Source: Drosophila miranda (taxonomy: Eukaryota > Arthropoda > Insecta > Diptera > Drosophilidae). From it: 64,000 bases of DNA. The translations under genes were made by a program, and so were the position numbers. Shown in pieces: positions 34,495 through 46,267 of this stretch. How positions within the stretch are numbered: position 1 is the stretch's first letter; each line of letters begins with the position of its first letter. The notes under the pieces were generated by a model. That model saw nothing but the letters and a program-made list of their open reading frames with translations, was not told the DNA's origin and ran no database searches. The stretch is taken from positions 10,189,001 to 10,253,000 of the forward strand of contig NW_022881614.1 in assembly GCF_003369915.1 (NCBI RefSeq). Reading direction: 5' to 3'.

Positions 34495-36471
34495 CAGGCG
34501 AGCGTGAATGTCCAGGGGGCGATTCCGAGTATAGTTTCGAGTGCTTTTGTTGGGGTTGACCTCAGCGCCCCTGTAATACAGAGCAAAACCTGTCGCTGAG
34601 TCTTTTCCATAAGCTTATGGTATGTCTTCTTTTCAATAGCCTGCCACCACACTAAGGCTCCATACAGCAGAGTTGGTCGCACCACCGAGATGTAGATCCA
34701 GTGCATTAGAGCAGGTGACAGGCCCCATGTGCTGCTGAGCATCTTCTTGGATGCATAAAGCGCAATGGTAGCCTTCTTCACCCTTTCCACTACATTGGGC
34801 CTCCATGCCAGCTTGCTGTCCAGTACTGTGCCTAGGTATTTCACCTGTGATTTTGGAGTCAGCCTAGTTTGTTCAATTTTCGGGGGGGTCCATATCGGTA
34901 CCTTGTACCTCTTGGTAAAGAGGATGAGGTCCGTCTTGTCCGCGTTGATACTGAGTCCTACCTCTTCCGCCCACTCACGTATCTCCCTGAGTGTACGTTC
35001 CATTATGGAGCTGAGGGTCGATGGACATACACCCGTAATAAGTATGCTTATGTCATCTGCATAGGCTGTTATTTTTGGGGCCTTCCTTTCAAATCTCTTA
35101 ATGAGGTCGTCGACCACCAAATTCCACAGTAGTGGCGATAGGACTCCACCTTGAGGTGTGCCTCTGTGTGCCCCCTTTACCATGGAAGCGGTGCCCCACT
35201 CCGATTGCACCCGTCTGGTTTTTGATCCAGACGTTGATTGCAGGGTGTATGTTATTCGCTTCTAGGCGACTTGTTATTGCGGTTGTTGCCACGTTGTTGA
35301 ATGCTCCTGAGATGTCCACAAATGCTCCCAAAGCATACTTTTTGTTGTGAAGGGCGCTCTCGATGGTGGCTACTAGCGAGTGTAGTGCCGTCTCCACTGA
35401 TTTCCCCTTGGTGTAGGCGTGTTGGTTTATTGACATCAGTCCCCCTACCTCATTCCTGATGTGTAAATCCAACAGCGTTTCTAGTGTTTTTAGTAGAAAG
35501 GAGGTAAGGCTTATCGGTCTGTAATCCTTGGGACTCACGTGGCTGCACTTTCCTGCCTTAGGGAGGAAGACAACCCTCGAGGTTCTCCATTGGATGGGGA
35601 TATAGCCCGTACTTAGGCATGCTGAGTATATTGCGAAGAGCCATGGGGTAATAACCTCTTTGGTCAACTGCATCATGGCTGGGAATATCCCGTCCAGTCC
35701 TGGTGCTTTTATGGCCGCGAAGGAGTCTATGGCCCAGTGGATTCTCTTAGTGGTTAACAGACCTATTGGGGGGTGCTGTTCTTCAGTTGCTAGGTCCTGA
35801 TGCTCCTTGGCGTCAGTGACCTCGGTGCATCCAGGGAAGTGCGCCTCCATTAGTGCTGTTAGGGCTTCTTTACTGCCCTCTGTCCACTGTCCGTTGTCTA
35901 GTTTTAGTTGGCTCTGTACTGTGGGCTGCTTTGAGAGCAGCTTCCGGAGCCTAGCGGTTTCGGGCACTTTCTCAATGTTGGAGCAGAAGTTTCTCCACGA
36001 GTTCCTTTGTGCCTTACGTATTTCCTTCTTGTAGCTCCTAAGTAGGATTTTATATTCCTCATTGACAATATCTTCGTTCGCTTGTTTGGCGATCTTGAAG
36101 AACTCCTTGAGGTTGTTCCTTTGGAGAGAGAGATCTCGGTTCCACCAGAGTGGCTTGGACCTCCTCTTCGTTCTCGAGGGTTTGCACGATGCATGGTAGG
36201 CGTTAACTGAGGCGATGGATAGGGTCTTTAGGGACTTCTCTATATCCTCCGCGGATTTCAATGAGCCCGGACTCGCGAGCTTCGAAGTAACAGTCTTTTT
36301 AAACTTTACCCAGTTTGTGTTTCGGGGGTTTCTATAGACTGTTATCTTCAAAGAGTGTTTGAATTCGCACTTGAACTGAATGTACTTATGACCTGAGAAG
36401 GATGGTCTTTCGAGGACTCTCCAGTCAGATACCAAGGTACTCTTTCCCGTGACAAGAGTTAGGTCTAGCAC
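34494..36471 (-). pseudogene. LOA LINE reverse transcriptase (two frames)
   Basis: The upstream part, 36471-35098, ends the endonuclease (DLTLV ... SFSGHKYIQF) and starts RT (APGLDGIFPAMMQL, KDYRPISLTSFLLK, INQHAYTKGKSVETAL, GAFVDISGAFNN). The downstream part, 35210-34494, has RGTPQGGVLSPLLWN and the catalytic ITAYADDISI. The two overlap in different frames, so a frameshift lies near 35200. Confidence 0.8.
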
Positions 36472-38391
36472 GTTTGACGAGGTGGGAAGGTGTGTTCCTC
36501 CCCCACGTTTGCTACATCTAAGTTAGTGGATAAGATAAAGTCTAGGAGTGAATCACCTCTATCGTTGGTGTCAGGGCTTCCCCACACATTGTGATGGGCG
36601 TTGGCGTCTGCACCGATGAGGAGTTGGAGATTTTTGGAGCCGGCTTCTGTCACCAGACTCCAAAGTTCTTCCGGCGGGGCGGGCCTGTCGTGTGCCATGT
36701 AGCAGGAAGCTGCCATTAGGCGCTTTTCCTCGCTCTCCAGCATCACCACCGTCAGGTCATCCGTGCTGTAATGAGACATAAGATGAGCATGGATTCCCTT
36801 CCGTACGAGGACGGCGGTTCTGTTCCTGCTTACCGATGTTGAGTAGAGAAGGCTGTAATTTGAGGACTTTAGTCCGGCCACAGAGTTGCCTGACGAAATC
36901 CACGGCTTCTGGACTAAAGCTATGTCGGCGGGCCCTTGCTCCATGGGAATGAGGAGCTCCGCCGACGCTACCTTGCTTTTATGGAGATTGAGTTGCAGCA
37001 CCCTTAGTGCCTCAACCTCGCACAACGGGTTGACTATGATTGTCAGGTCACCGTCACCGTCTTCCTCCTCCTCCGAGTCGTCCAGCACAAGACCCTGGGC
37101 GGCCTCCACTATGGTCTCCAGACCTAGGTCCTTCTCGACCTCGCCTGCCTGGAGGGTGTGCGCATCTTTATCCTCGGGGTGGCGCTTTTTCAGCCGTAGG
37201 TATACGCTACCTACGCCCCACGCCATCTTCCCGAACTTGGGATACAGGATGTCCTCCGCCACCTTGCTGATCTGGAGGATCACGTGCTGGCCCCCCTCGT
37301 TGGGTAGTGGGCTACCGGCATGCAGAACCTTCCAATCAGCCGTTGGCACGTCCGGATTTTGCCTCTGCAGCAGCTTCAGTGCTCGCTCCCCCTGGACAGC
37401 AATGGGGAAGAGCACCTTCGCCTTTGGTATGGACGGGATCAGCACCCTGTCTACCACCTCCAGCTTGGAGGCTTGGAGGCTTGGAGGCTACCACCTCCCA
37501 CAGAGCTTCCAGTAGGGGCACCTTCTGCACCAGCCACTGCCGCGTTGGGTCGTCGTTGCACTTGAGGATTTTGACCCCGTTCAGCCATCCCGCTCCATTG
37601 AACGTGGGCATGGGAGCGCTAGGGTCCTCCTCCTCCATTCGCGAGAACAGTGCCTCGACGTGCTGCGCGTGGACTAACTTCCACTGCGCCGCCGTCATCT
37701 TCCCGTTCTCATCGCTGCGATCGATCAAGGCCACAATGAGATGTCTCTTGGACACCTCGCTCATGGCCTTCTGCCTCGGCTTCCTCGTCTGGGGCTGGGG
37801 GGTGGCCACCTTGGGCCCGCGTTGCCGCTTGCTCGCCGGAGTGTCTTTGGCAGCACTCTCGATCGAGCGTTGCCTCTTGGTGGCCAACATCTCCTCCACC
37901 TTGTTGGCGAATCCACCGTTTGTTGCCTTCATCTGCGGCAACTGCGCGTAGTATTCGCGGCCCTCCTGTACCCGTTGCTCAGCCCAGGCTAGCTTGGACT
38001 TCTCCTCTTGGGAGATATCCTCCTTGCCCTGGAGCCGGCTCAGTAACTTGAGGGCCGCCTTATACTGAGCTTTTGCCTTCATCCCCTCCCTGGAACGCTT
38101 CGGCCCTTCCCTACGCAGGGAGCTGGTACCTGGTTCCGGCGAGCGGAGAAGGCTTTCCTCTTCGGTCTTGCTAAGGGATAGCACGCTCTCCAGGTCCGAG
38201 TCTGCATCGACAACGGCACCCGCGCGGCTCACCCTGCAACGCGTCGTTTTTGTGGCAGTATTATTACAACTGACATGACCTGCTCCCGCCATGCCCGAGG
38301 TGTGACCGCTGGCGACACGCAGAGAGGATTGCTCCTCATCCCAACCCGTGTTTGCTCCTTTCCAGCCTCCATGTTTGGCCCGAAGGTCCAT
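36465..38391 (-). pseudogene. LOA LINE ORF1 and endonuclease N-terminus (frameshifted)
   Basis: ORF1 starts at 38391 (MDLRAKHGGWKG) and is basic and Lys/Arg-rich. The frame is lost at the three-fold GCTTGGAG repeat (37463-37486) and resumes as VDRVLIPSIPKAKVLFP, acidic DDSEEEEDGDGD, then the endonuclease start (LRVLQLNLHKSK) and catalytic-region motifs (LLIGADANAHHNVWG). Confidence 0.75.
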
Positions 38392-38655
38392 ACCGGTTAA
38401 TGTTTTCCGGGGGGACCACCCCCTAGCGTTTTATGCCTGGCCGCCAGGCACCTCTCGCCATGGCCTTGGTTCAGTTCCCCCGACTTTAGATCGGGAAGAC
38501 GATGGACCATAGCCTTAGCTAGACACTGCATTACCCCGGGCAAGGCAAGCGACAGTGCATTATCCTCGCCCGGGATAATGCAGTGTCCATTGCCCAGCCG
38601 GCACCCTCGTGGAGGGTTCAGCTAGAGGGTTTTTGCCAGCTGAATAATGTATACC

Positions 38656-40768
38656 TTCAAGAAGAAATCATTTTAAATGAGGCTTTAAACCTGTCGCTGT
38701 CTGCGCCAGAAAATACCTCGAACAAATTCCCCTTTCCGTTGTCTAATTAATTTGATAACAACTAATTCCAGTTGAAAATACCTTGCACGCGCCGCCTCCA
38801 CAACGGAGACGGAGAGGAGGGTGGGAGTCCTTCCAAGCCGATGTTTGCTTTGCCGTAAGCTTTCGATCACGCTCTCCATTGACGTCACCAGAGGGCGCGA
38901 GGGCTTCAATTGGTTTGTGGCGTTCTGGCTGACGAAAGAGTTGATTGACACACGCACAGACTCCAGGGGAGATGCTATCTGTCTGTCTGAAATTCGGTTA
39001 ACCTAGAAGAGAGAGAGTGAGATGACTCAGTGAAGGCAGAAGCAGACAGAGAGAGAGGCCAGACAGTCAGTGTTCCAGGCGCTGCTGCGCTGCTCTGCTG
39101 CAGTTCTGCTTTTGCCTCTGCTCTGCTGCTGCATTGATCTGCCGTGACATTGCACTTGAAATTTATTCTTGAACAAGTATTTGTGTATGTACATATGTAC
39201 ACACCGTTGACACTTTTATTTCGGTTGTTTTCGTTTTGTATGCTGAAGTGCCGCTACCTGTACGTAGAGCTTTAACGAGTGCCAAAATGCCGTTCGATCA
39301 ATCGATAACAGCGCTTGAACCGCATCGGCTGTTTGCTCTGTCGGTGCACACGGGGGAGTAAACAATTGAATAAACTAATTCATTTCATTAATATGACCAT
39401 AAAGTGTGGAGCTCCTGCTAATTTTGTGCGCCCCAAGTGCCAGATTTATTTTTGAACTCTCAAACAAACACAAACACACATACAGAGAAGCCCCCTATTG
39501 TCTGCCCATGTCTAGTGTCTGCAGCGGAAGAGAGTAACGGTAAGAAAAGCACACAAAAGTTGTATTGAATACAAGGTGAGATGATTCGCCGCTCTCTCTG
39601 TGCTCTTCGTGTGAATGCGCTGCAACTATACAAGTAGGCGACTACCGCTAGAGAGCTTTATAAGAATACCTCACCTTGTATTGATACGTCTTGCTTGGAC
39701 AAATTCTGCTCTGTTTGCATTTCATTTTCGCACCTTCTATCTCTCTCTCCTGCTCACCCCCACAGCAGGCGCTGCAGCGATCGACAATAACATTGGCCAT
39801 GCGCAGGCGCGCTCTCTCCCTCCCGCTCTCCCAAGTTATCACTCTGCCACTGCTGCTGCTGCTTGGCTCTCGAGATTTTCGCATATAATTCCCGAGGTCG
39901 GGGCTGAAATCAATTTAATAGTAATTCGGTGCGCCCAGAGAAAGCAACGGCAAACGGTTCTCTCCTCTTCCTCCTCCTTCTCCACCGTGCGGTCGGCAGC
40001 GGCAACGTCCAACGCCAAAAGCCCAAAAGAAAAATAATTAATATAGGTGAATTATCGAAAGAAAATCTTGTAAAAACAAACACAAGATCCAGAGACATGT
40101 AGTCTGTTTTAAACATAAAGGAGAAGACAATACTGTGTTTTACCAAAAAAAAAAAAAAAGAAAGGACCGGGAAAGAAAATATTCAATTAAATTCAATTGA
40201 AATTTATGAGCGTAATTCAAGCGATGACATTTTTATTACATTTATAAGATTATACGGACCAAAGTATATTCAACTCAAGCGATTGAACGTGATCGAGGCG
40301 CCTCGAGTGCAATAATTCTTGTGATAATCCCAAGCCCACCGCTAGACTGATTCCCATAGAGATTAGCCAACCAACCAACCTACATATAAATTTATATTAT
40401 TATTAAACCATACCAAAATGACGCCCAGAATTATTACATATTTTTTGGTAAATATACAGAATAATATATTCTTCTTTTATAATACTTTAAGAATCTCTTT
40501 GGTAATCCAAAATGTGCTTAAATTATTTAATAAATTCATTCAAATGTCAAATGTCGTTAGGTATTTATACATTCAAATTATTGAATAGCTATTTGATTAC
40601 ATTTTTCTTCAATTAGTCAACATTCAATATTGATCCAATTTATTATTTCATCATTTGATTACACAAGTCGCAAAGAAACTTTGATTTTTCTTTGGTTACT
40701 GAAGGAAAGCTGACTTTTTCCGACCAAAGTCTATGAATTATTTATGGAGGATCGTGTGTGACTTATAT
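38656..40768. other. Non-coding stretch between LOA LINE and MITE copy 2; possible promoter
   Basis: Contains CT/GA-rich and CAG-rich segments (39005-39130, 39740-39860) and an A-rich run at 40144-40160, with leader-like character around 39700-40060 (GTGCGCCCAGAG; possible donor ATAG/GTGAAT at 40046/40047). No conserved ORF. It may hold an alternative CG6424 leader. Confidence 0.4.
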
Positions 40769-41445
40769 CAAAGACTATACAATACCAAGATGTTGCATGA
40801 GCGACCAAAAAGCTGTTCTATGGCGGGTCCTAACATTAAGACCCAAAAGGCACGAGGGAGCGCGCGGGGTTTCAATTCCCTTTTCGCCTGTACTTCGTCT
40901 CTACCGCGACCCCGCTGCCCATCGGTTTCGTCTGTTCGGCAATGCCTTCACCAGCAACGAAATAATTCTGGACTCTCGAGCCTCAGCACCGTCGAAGCGG
41001 TGGGGGCGGATCGCCGATGTCTTTGGAGCGGCACAGTGGGACCTTTGACCGTCTCAGCTTGCTAAATTAGTTAGTGAATATGAGTTCAATAAATATTTGC
41101 ACACTGAAAAAATGTTAAACTTTGAGTGCTTATATCTCCTAAACTAAAACTATCTTGAAAATTCGATTGGAAAACTCTATTGGATGCGTACATTAAATTT
41201 ATCTAAAGCACTCATACAATTTTTTTACTATTTCGGCTGAGTCCCCACTGTGCCGCGCCAAAGACATCAGCGACCTCGCTGCCCTACGGTTTCGGCACGC
41301 AGCACTGACATGCTTTCACACCGACTCGACGCTGACCGAGGCATTGACGAAGCCGAGTAGCATTTCGGAGGCGAAGGTAGCGTAAAAGAGAATTGAAGTA
41401 CTAGGCCCGCGCGCCCGTACCATGAAGCGTCAAACGAAAATTGAA

Positions 41446-42562
41446 CGAGGGGGAACGTTGTGAGTTGCTGCGGACACCGCAACTCTACAGTTATACCCGA
41501 TACTAAGTCAGTATATCTCTCCTCCGGCAGACGCCGCTAATATTAAACGACACGACAAGGAGTGCGTGAGATAGAGAGATAGAAAATCAGTCTGAGCGTG
41601 ACGTCGGGTGCTGCGTAGCCAGTGCAAATTGATTTGTTCCTTTTGGCTATAAAAATGATCTGATCTGATCCAGATTCAGCAATCTGATATATACGATCAT
41701 TATCTATGATTCTGCGTTTTTAGTTTTCTCGTATCCTCAATATTGTGGATGCAACAGATTTTCGTCCTTTGTGGGGGCGGAAGGGGGTGGGGCGAAATTT
41801 TGAGATATACGTTTTATAGTGAGATCTAACAGGAGTGCGGATACCAAATTTGGTTACTCTAGCCTTAATAGTCTCTGAGATTTGTGAATATCCCCAGATT
41901 TTCATCCTTTGCGGGGGCGGAAGGGGGTGTGGCGAAATTTTGAAAAAAACTCGTCTCGGTCCGATATATTAGGAGTGTGGATACAAAATTTGGTTGCTCT
42001 AGCTTTTATAGTCTCTGAGATCTAGGCGCTAATGTTTTACTCTAAGCAAAGCCGGCTATGCTACGTGTGTGTTAGAGAGAGACAGGGCGAGAAAAAATTA
42101 AATTGTTTTCTTGATTCTGGCTATAATAATTATACGATCTGGTTCAGATTTTGCACTCTAGAAGATATAGTCATCTTCTACGATTCTGCGTTTTTAGTTT
42201 TCTCGTATCGTCGAAATTGTGGATGCCACAGATTTTCAACCTTTGTGGGGGCGGAAGTGGGCGGGGCAAAGTTTTGAAATATTCTTGTAGCAGTGACATA
42301 TCACAGAAGTCTGGATCCAAAACATCGTTGCTCTCGCTCTTATAGTCTTTGAGCACTAGGCGCTGAAGGGGACGGACAGACGGACAGACGGACGGACGGA
42401 CAGACGGACAGACAGACATGGCTCAATCGACTCGGCTATTGATGCTGATCAAGAATATATATACTTTATGGGGTCGGAAACGATTCCTTTTGGACGTTAC
42501 ACACATCCACTTTTACCACAAATCTAATATACCCCAATACTCATTTTGAGTATCGGGTATAA
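41446..42562 (-). mobile_element. DINE-1/ISY-type non-autonomous Helitron, copy C (nested in the MITE)
   Basis: Reverse complement of copies A and B: begins CGAGGGGGAACGTTG and ends CGGGTATAA on the plus strand. It splits MITE sequence that is contiguous in copies 1 and 3 (ATTGAA | AAAGCATTTG). It keeps the longest version of the variable segment (GACGTCGGGTGCTGCGTAG) and a GAGATAGAGAGATAG tract. Confidence 0.85.
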
Positions 42563-42763
42563 AAAGCATTTGTTCCTCATGCAACCTCTTGGTATTGTAT
42601 AGTCTTTGCTTAGGTTAGGTTAGGTTAAGGCGGTAGCCGGGAGGGGGGGGGGTAAGAGCCTCCCGCCCCCAAGCTCACTTGGACCTATAAAAGGTCCGTT
42701 GTGTTGCCGCATGGGCATGTGCCCCTTCGCGTTGCCCGAACCGTGAGAGCATACTACTGCAGG

Positions 42764-43750
42764 TTAAGGGCAGTCCCATCCGGTGGCTTGGATGTATTTG
42801 GACAAGGTCCCTGGTTTGATTACGGACAGGTCCGAAATGTCCGTGAGGAAAGCGGCCCCGAGAATACGAAGACGACGATTTCCAAGGGCTGGGCAGTGGC
42901 AGAAGAAGTGGGGGACCGATTCCTCCTCCTCCTCGTCGCGACAACTCCTGCAGAAGTCGTTATGAGGGATTGACAGTCTAGACGCGTGAGTGCCGATCTG
43001 CCAGTGTCCCGTAATGGCTCTAGTAACTGCAGAGCACTGTGCTCTGCTGAGTTTATACAGCTCTGCTGAGCGCTTCTTCGATAGATATGGCCATATCAAT
43101 CTTGAGACTTTACAGGAAACGGTTTGCTGCCATCTCCTATTGGCATTTTGCTCGAACAATTCGTGCGTTAGGAGCCTGCAGGTAGCCAAGGGCATCGCTA
43201 CTTGCTCCCTCTCCGGTAGGAGAGGAATCGTAGTACCCTGCCTGGCTAGCTCGTCGGCGGCGTCATTCCCCTCGATGTCCCTGTGGCCGGGGACCCATAT
43301 AAGGAAGAGATCTAACTGCTCTGCGATCTCGTGCAGAGACCTGCGGCAGTCATTTACAGTCGCTGAGTTCGACGATATTGAGCCTAGAGCTTTGATAGCT
43401 GCTTGGCTGTCCGAGAAGACGCACACTAAGTGCGTATCTAGAAGTAATTTGGAGACAATCGAAATGGCCTCCTTGATGGCTTCAACCTCCGCTTGGAACA
43501 CACTACAGTGATCCGGGAGCCTGAAGCAATGACTGATGTTCAGCTCGCTGCAGTAGACTCCGCCTCCCACGCGGCCGTCTAGCTTTGAGCCATCAGTGTA
43601 GAAGTGGACCGCGTTTGCAGGTCCTGGTTCGCCCATCTCCCAGTCCTCCCTAGATGGGATTGATACCTGGAAGGGCGTCGAGAGGTGATCACTGGGGATA
43701 CAGTATCCAGGGCTTCCCCTGGAGTAGTGCGTAGCCCGCCAGTTATGCAT
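42764..43750 (-). pseudogene. LINE RNase H and zinc-finger C-terminus (out of frame with RT)
   Basis: RNase H motifs HFYTDGSKLDGRVGGG, FQAEVEAIKEA, CVFSDSQAAIKA and IWVPGHRDIEGNDAADELA, then a CCHC-like tail (CRSCRDEEEEESVPHFFCHC). It overlaps the RT frame by about 170 nt, so one frameshift separates them. Confidence 0.8.
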
Positions 43751-45894
43751 AGCTCTGCCATGCGTTGAACTCTGCTGAGTTTATTGAGGCATGTCCTTCT
43801 GTCCAAGGCTGGCCACCATACCACCACTCCATAGAGCATGATTGGTCGTATGATGGCGGTGTAGAGCCACCGAACTATATAGGGGGTCATTCCCCATTTT
43901 AGTCCGATGGCTTTCCTGCAGGTATAGAGGGCCACTGTGGCCTTCTTTACTCTATCCTCTATGCTCAATTTCCAATCGAGCTTTCTATCGAGGATTAGGC
44001 CAAGATACTTGGCGTTGTTGCTGAAGACTAGCGTTTCCCCACATAGTCTTGGGGGAATCAGTACCGGAACTTTGTACTTCCTAGTGAAAAGCACCAGTTC
44101 CGTTTTAGACGGGTTGACGCCTAACCCGCATTTGTCTGCCCATTTCGACATTTTCGTGAGAGTACTTGTCATGCACTCACACAATGTCTGCGGAAATTTT
44201 CCGGAGAATGCTATGGCAACATCGTCCGCGTACGCCACCACACGGCAGCCACCCCCCTCTATCTCCCGCAGCAGTGTGTTCACTGCCACGTTCCATAGGA
44301 GGGGCGAGAGGACTCCGCCCTGCGGTGTGCCTCTGCTGACAAATCTGGTACACGTTGACGTCCCCAGTGATGCCTCAACCGTCCTGCATTGTAGCATCTG
44401 ATCGATCAGGCTCACCGTCCTGGAGTCAACGCCCAGATCCGTCAGTGCGCCCGTGATGGCGGTCGGAAGGATGTTGTTAAAGGCGCCTTCTATGTCGAGG
44501 AAGGCTACTATGGAGTACTCCTTAAAATTAAGGGATGCTTCGATGATCGATGTGATCGAGTGTAGGGCCGTTTCGGTGGATCTTCCCTTCCGATAGGCAT
44601 GCTGGGAGTCTGAGATCAGACTGGACGGAATGCACGCCGTTAGATGCAGCCCCAGGAGCCGCTCCATCGCCTTTAGAAGAAAAGACGATAGACTTATGGG
44701 TCTGAAATCTTTTGGGGCAGTGTGCGAGGGCTTGCCTGCCTTGGGTATGAATACGACTTTGGTCTGAAGCCAGGTGTCAGGAATGCACCCGTGGGAGAAG
44801 ATTCCCTCGTAAATTATTTTGAGCCAGTTAATGGCTTTATGTCCCGCGTGAATCAGTTGGGCAGGGAAAATGCCGTCTGGCCCCGCGGACTTGTAGGGTT
44901 TAAAGCTTCTGATCGCCCAGGAAATGTTTTCCTGGCTTAGCAGTCCCAAGATGGCATTTGAGGCGACAGAAGGAGGCGCGAGGTAGTTGGGTCTGTTTTC
45001 ATCGCAGCCAGGGAAGTGGGTATTTAGGAGAAGATTTAGCGACTCCTCGCTGGACGTAGTCCACGACTGGTCGGTGTTCTTCAAGTAGCCCAGGGTGGGT
45101 GTTGTCTTCGAGAGAACTCTGCGCAAGCGTGAGGCTTCTGAGTTACTCTCGATTTCGCTGCAGAACTTACGCCAGGAGGCGCGTTTGGCTTTTCTAAGTT
45201 CTTTGTTGTAGGTTGACAGACTGGCCTTGTATTCGGCCCAGTTTTGCTCAACGTTTTCAGCCTTAGCTTTATTGAAGAGTCTCCGGGAGGCTTTCCGGAG
45301 TTCACCCAGTTTCGGATTCCACCATTCAGGTTTCTTCCGGCCTCTGTTCTTGCCAGAGGGGCATGCTTTGTCGAGCGCCTTATTGCAGGCGTCGGTAAAG
45401 ATCTTAAGAAGACGAGTCGTGGCCTCCGTGGAGAACTCCTCCTCAGATGGGGGCTCAGGGAGAACACGACAGAGGTGATCAGAGTACCGAGTCCAGTTTG
45501 TCCGCCTGATGTTTCGGAATCGGACTGGCTTCGGTACTGAGAAGGAGAAGACAGTTTCCACGTACCTGTGGTCCGAGAAGGAGTGCTCTTCCAGGACCCT
45601 CCAGGATACAATGTTACGCTGTATCTCATGAGAGGCAAGCGTGAGGTCCAGGACCTCCTTGCGGTTTTTAATGATAAAGGTGGGATCACTACCCCGGTTT
45701 AGTAAGACCATCTGAGTGGTCAGTAAGTAACTGAAAAGGGACTCACCCCTTTCGTTTGTGTCAGTGCTTCCCCACTGACAGTGATGTGCATTGGCATCGC
45801 ACCCCACAATTAGGCCGATGTCCTTGGCCGAGCAGTCTGCGATTAGAGCCCGGAGAGGCGCGTGTGGAGGGGGGTCTGGTTGTTCATGCCCCAT
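43579..45894 (-). CDS. LINE endonuclease C-terminus and reverse transcriptase (open 771-codon fragment)
   Basis: Uninterrupted over the rest of the endonuclease and all RT motifs, including YADD. The start Met is incidental: the element is 5' truncated, so no native start exists. It is younger-looking than the other LOA copy, with only the one frameshift downstream. Confidence 0.8.
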   Translation of the reverse strand: MGHEQPDPPPHAPLRALIADCSAKDIGLIVGCDANAHHCQWGSTDTNERGESLFSYLLTTQMVLLNRGSDPTFIIKNRKEVLDLTLASHEIQRNIVSWRVLEEHSFSDHRYVETVFSFSVPKPVRFRNIRRTNWTRYSDHLCRVLPEPPSEEEFSTEATTRLLKIFTDACNKALDKACPSGKNRGRKKPEWWNPKLGELRKASRRLFNKAKAENVEQNWAEYKASLSTYNKELRKAKRASWRKFCSEIESNSEASRLRRVLSKTTPTLGYLKNTDQSWTTSSEESLNLLLNTHFPGCDENRPNYLAPPSVASNAILGLLSQENISWAIRSFKPYKSAGPDGIFPAQLIHAGHKAINWLKIIYEGIFSHGCIPDTWLQTKVVFIPKAGKPSHTAPKDFRPISLSSFLLKAMERLLGLHLTACIPSSLISDSQHAYRKGRSTETALHSITSIIEASLNFKEYSIVAFLDIEGAFNNILPTAITGALTDLGVDSRTVSLIDQMLQCRTVEASLGTSTCTRFVSRGTPQGGVLSPLLWNVAVNTLLREIEGGGCRVVAYADDVAIAFSGKFPQTLCECMTSTLTKMSKWADKCGLGVNPSKTELVLFTRKYKVPVLIPPRLCGETLVFSNNAKYLGLILDRKLDWKLSIEDRVKKATVALYTCRKAIGLKWGMTPYIVRWLYTAIIRPIMLYGVVVWWPALDRRTCLNKLSRVQRMAELCITGGLRTTPGEALDTVSPVITSRRPSRYQSHLGRTGRWANQDLQTRSTSTLMAQS

Positions 45895-45963
45895 GTATGC
45901 GGAGCAGATCCAGTGAGCGCTCCTGGCCTTCGAGGCTCACTGCGGTGTGGTCTTTGCTTATAT

Positions 45964-46267
45964 AAGAGTCATCTGGAAACTGGAATCTGGAAACTGAAAA
46001 CTAGAAAGATTTTCTTCAATTGACGAAGCCCAGTTCAAGGGGTTCGAGGTAGCACTTGATGATGGGTCGTGACGGGGCACAAAATAAATGTTTTAACAAA
46101 ATATTACTCATACGACACGTAGTGCCAGACCTTTCTTAACTCACTTAATGGAAAGAGGGTGCGGATAGTATGACATTTGAGAAACTGTTTAATTATTTAC
46201 CTCTTTAGTTCTTTATATAATAATTTTACTCACCATTTCCCTCTCTCTTCCCCCTTTGCAGTGCGGC
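45964..46267. other. Intron end before CG6424 coding exon
   Basis: Contains a polypyrimidine tract (CCCTCTCTCTTCCCCCTTTGCAG) ending at 46261, a strong 3' splice site. Nothing else was seen. Confidence 0.7.

Larger units (their letters stand above)
33380..38655 (-). mobile_element. LOA-clade LINE (Bilbo/TRIM-like), near full length but dead
   Basis: 5.3 kb in minus orientation. The 5'UTR has a strong hairpin (38522-38587), then ORF1 (38391 to about 37000), an AP endonuclease, RT, a C-terminal RNase H and a Cys-rich zinc-finger tail. An RNase H after RT in a LINE with this EN (LLIGADANAHHNVWGSPDTN) points to the LOA/R1/I group; LOA is my best placement. It carries several frameshifts (about 37480, 36470, 35200, 34500) and a nonsense TAG at about 33674. 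Exact ends are uncertain by tens of bases, and I found no target duplication. Confidence 0.8.
42613..45949 (-). mobile_element. LOA-clade LINE, 5'-truncated
   Basis: Minus orientation, flanked by an 11-bp target duplication GTCTTTGCTTA (42602-42612 and 45950-45960). The 3' end is CCTAACCTAACC. The 5' truncation is inside the endonuclease. The long frame 45894-43579 holds the EN end (IGLIVGCDANAHHCQWGSTD; SFSDHRYVETVF) and RT (SAGPDGIFPAQL, RPISLSSFLLK, RGTPQGGVLSPLLWN, catalytic VVAYADDVAI). RNase H follows in another frame. Confidence 0.9.
40769..45956 (+). mobile_element. P-superfamily MITE copy 2, interrupted by a Helitron and by a LINE in its right end
   Basis: The left end CAAAGACTATACAATACC starts at 40769 after CTTATAT (40762-40768). 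The body runs to 41445, resumes at 42563 after Helitron C, and its right terminus GTCTTTG ends at 42608. The matching CTTATAT duplication is found at 45957-45963, because a LINE inserted at the terminus. Its interior differs from copies 1 and 3 (it has CGTCTGTTCGGCAATGCC and lacks the GTGTGTGAAGC segment), so it is a separate subfamily. Confidence 0.8.

Noticed and set aside
42607-42630. TTAGG-like repeats resembling insect telomere sequence
   Set aside because: Only three imperfect units, and they are the 3' tail of the LOA LINE.
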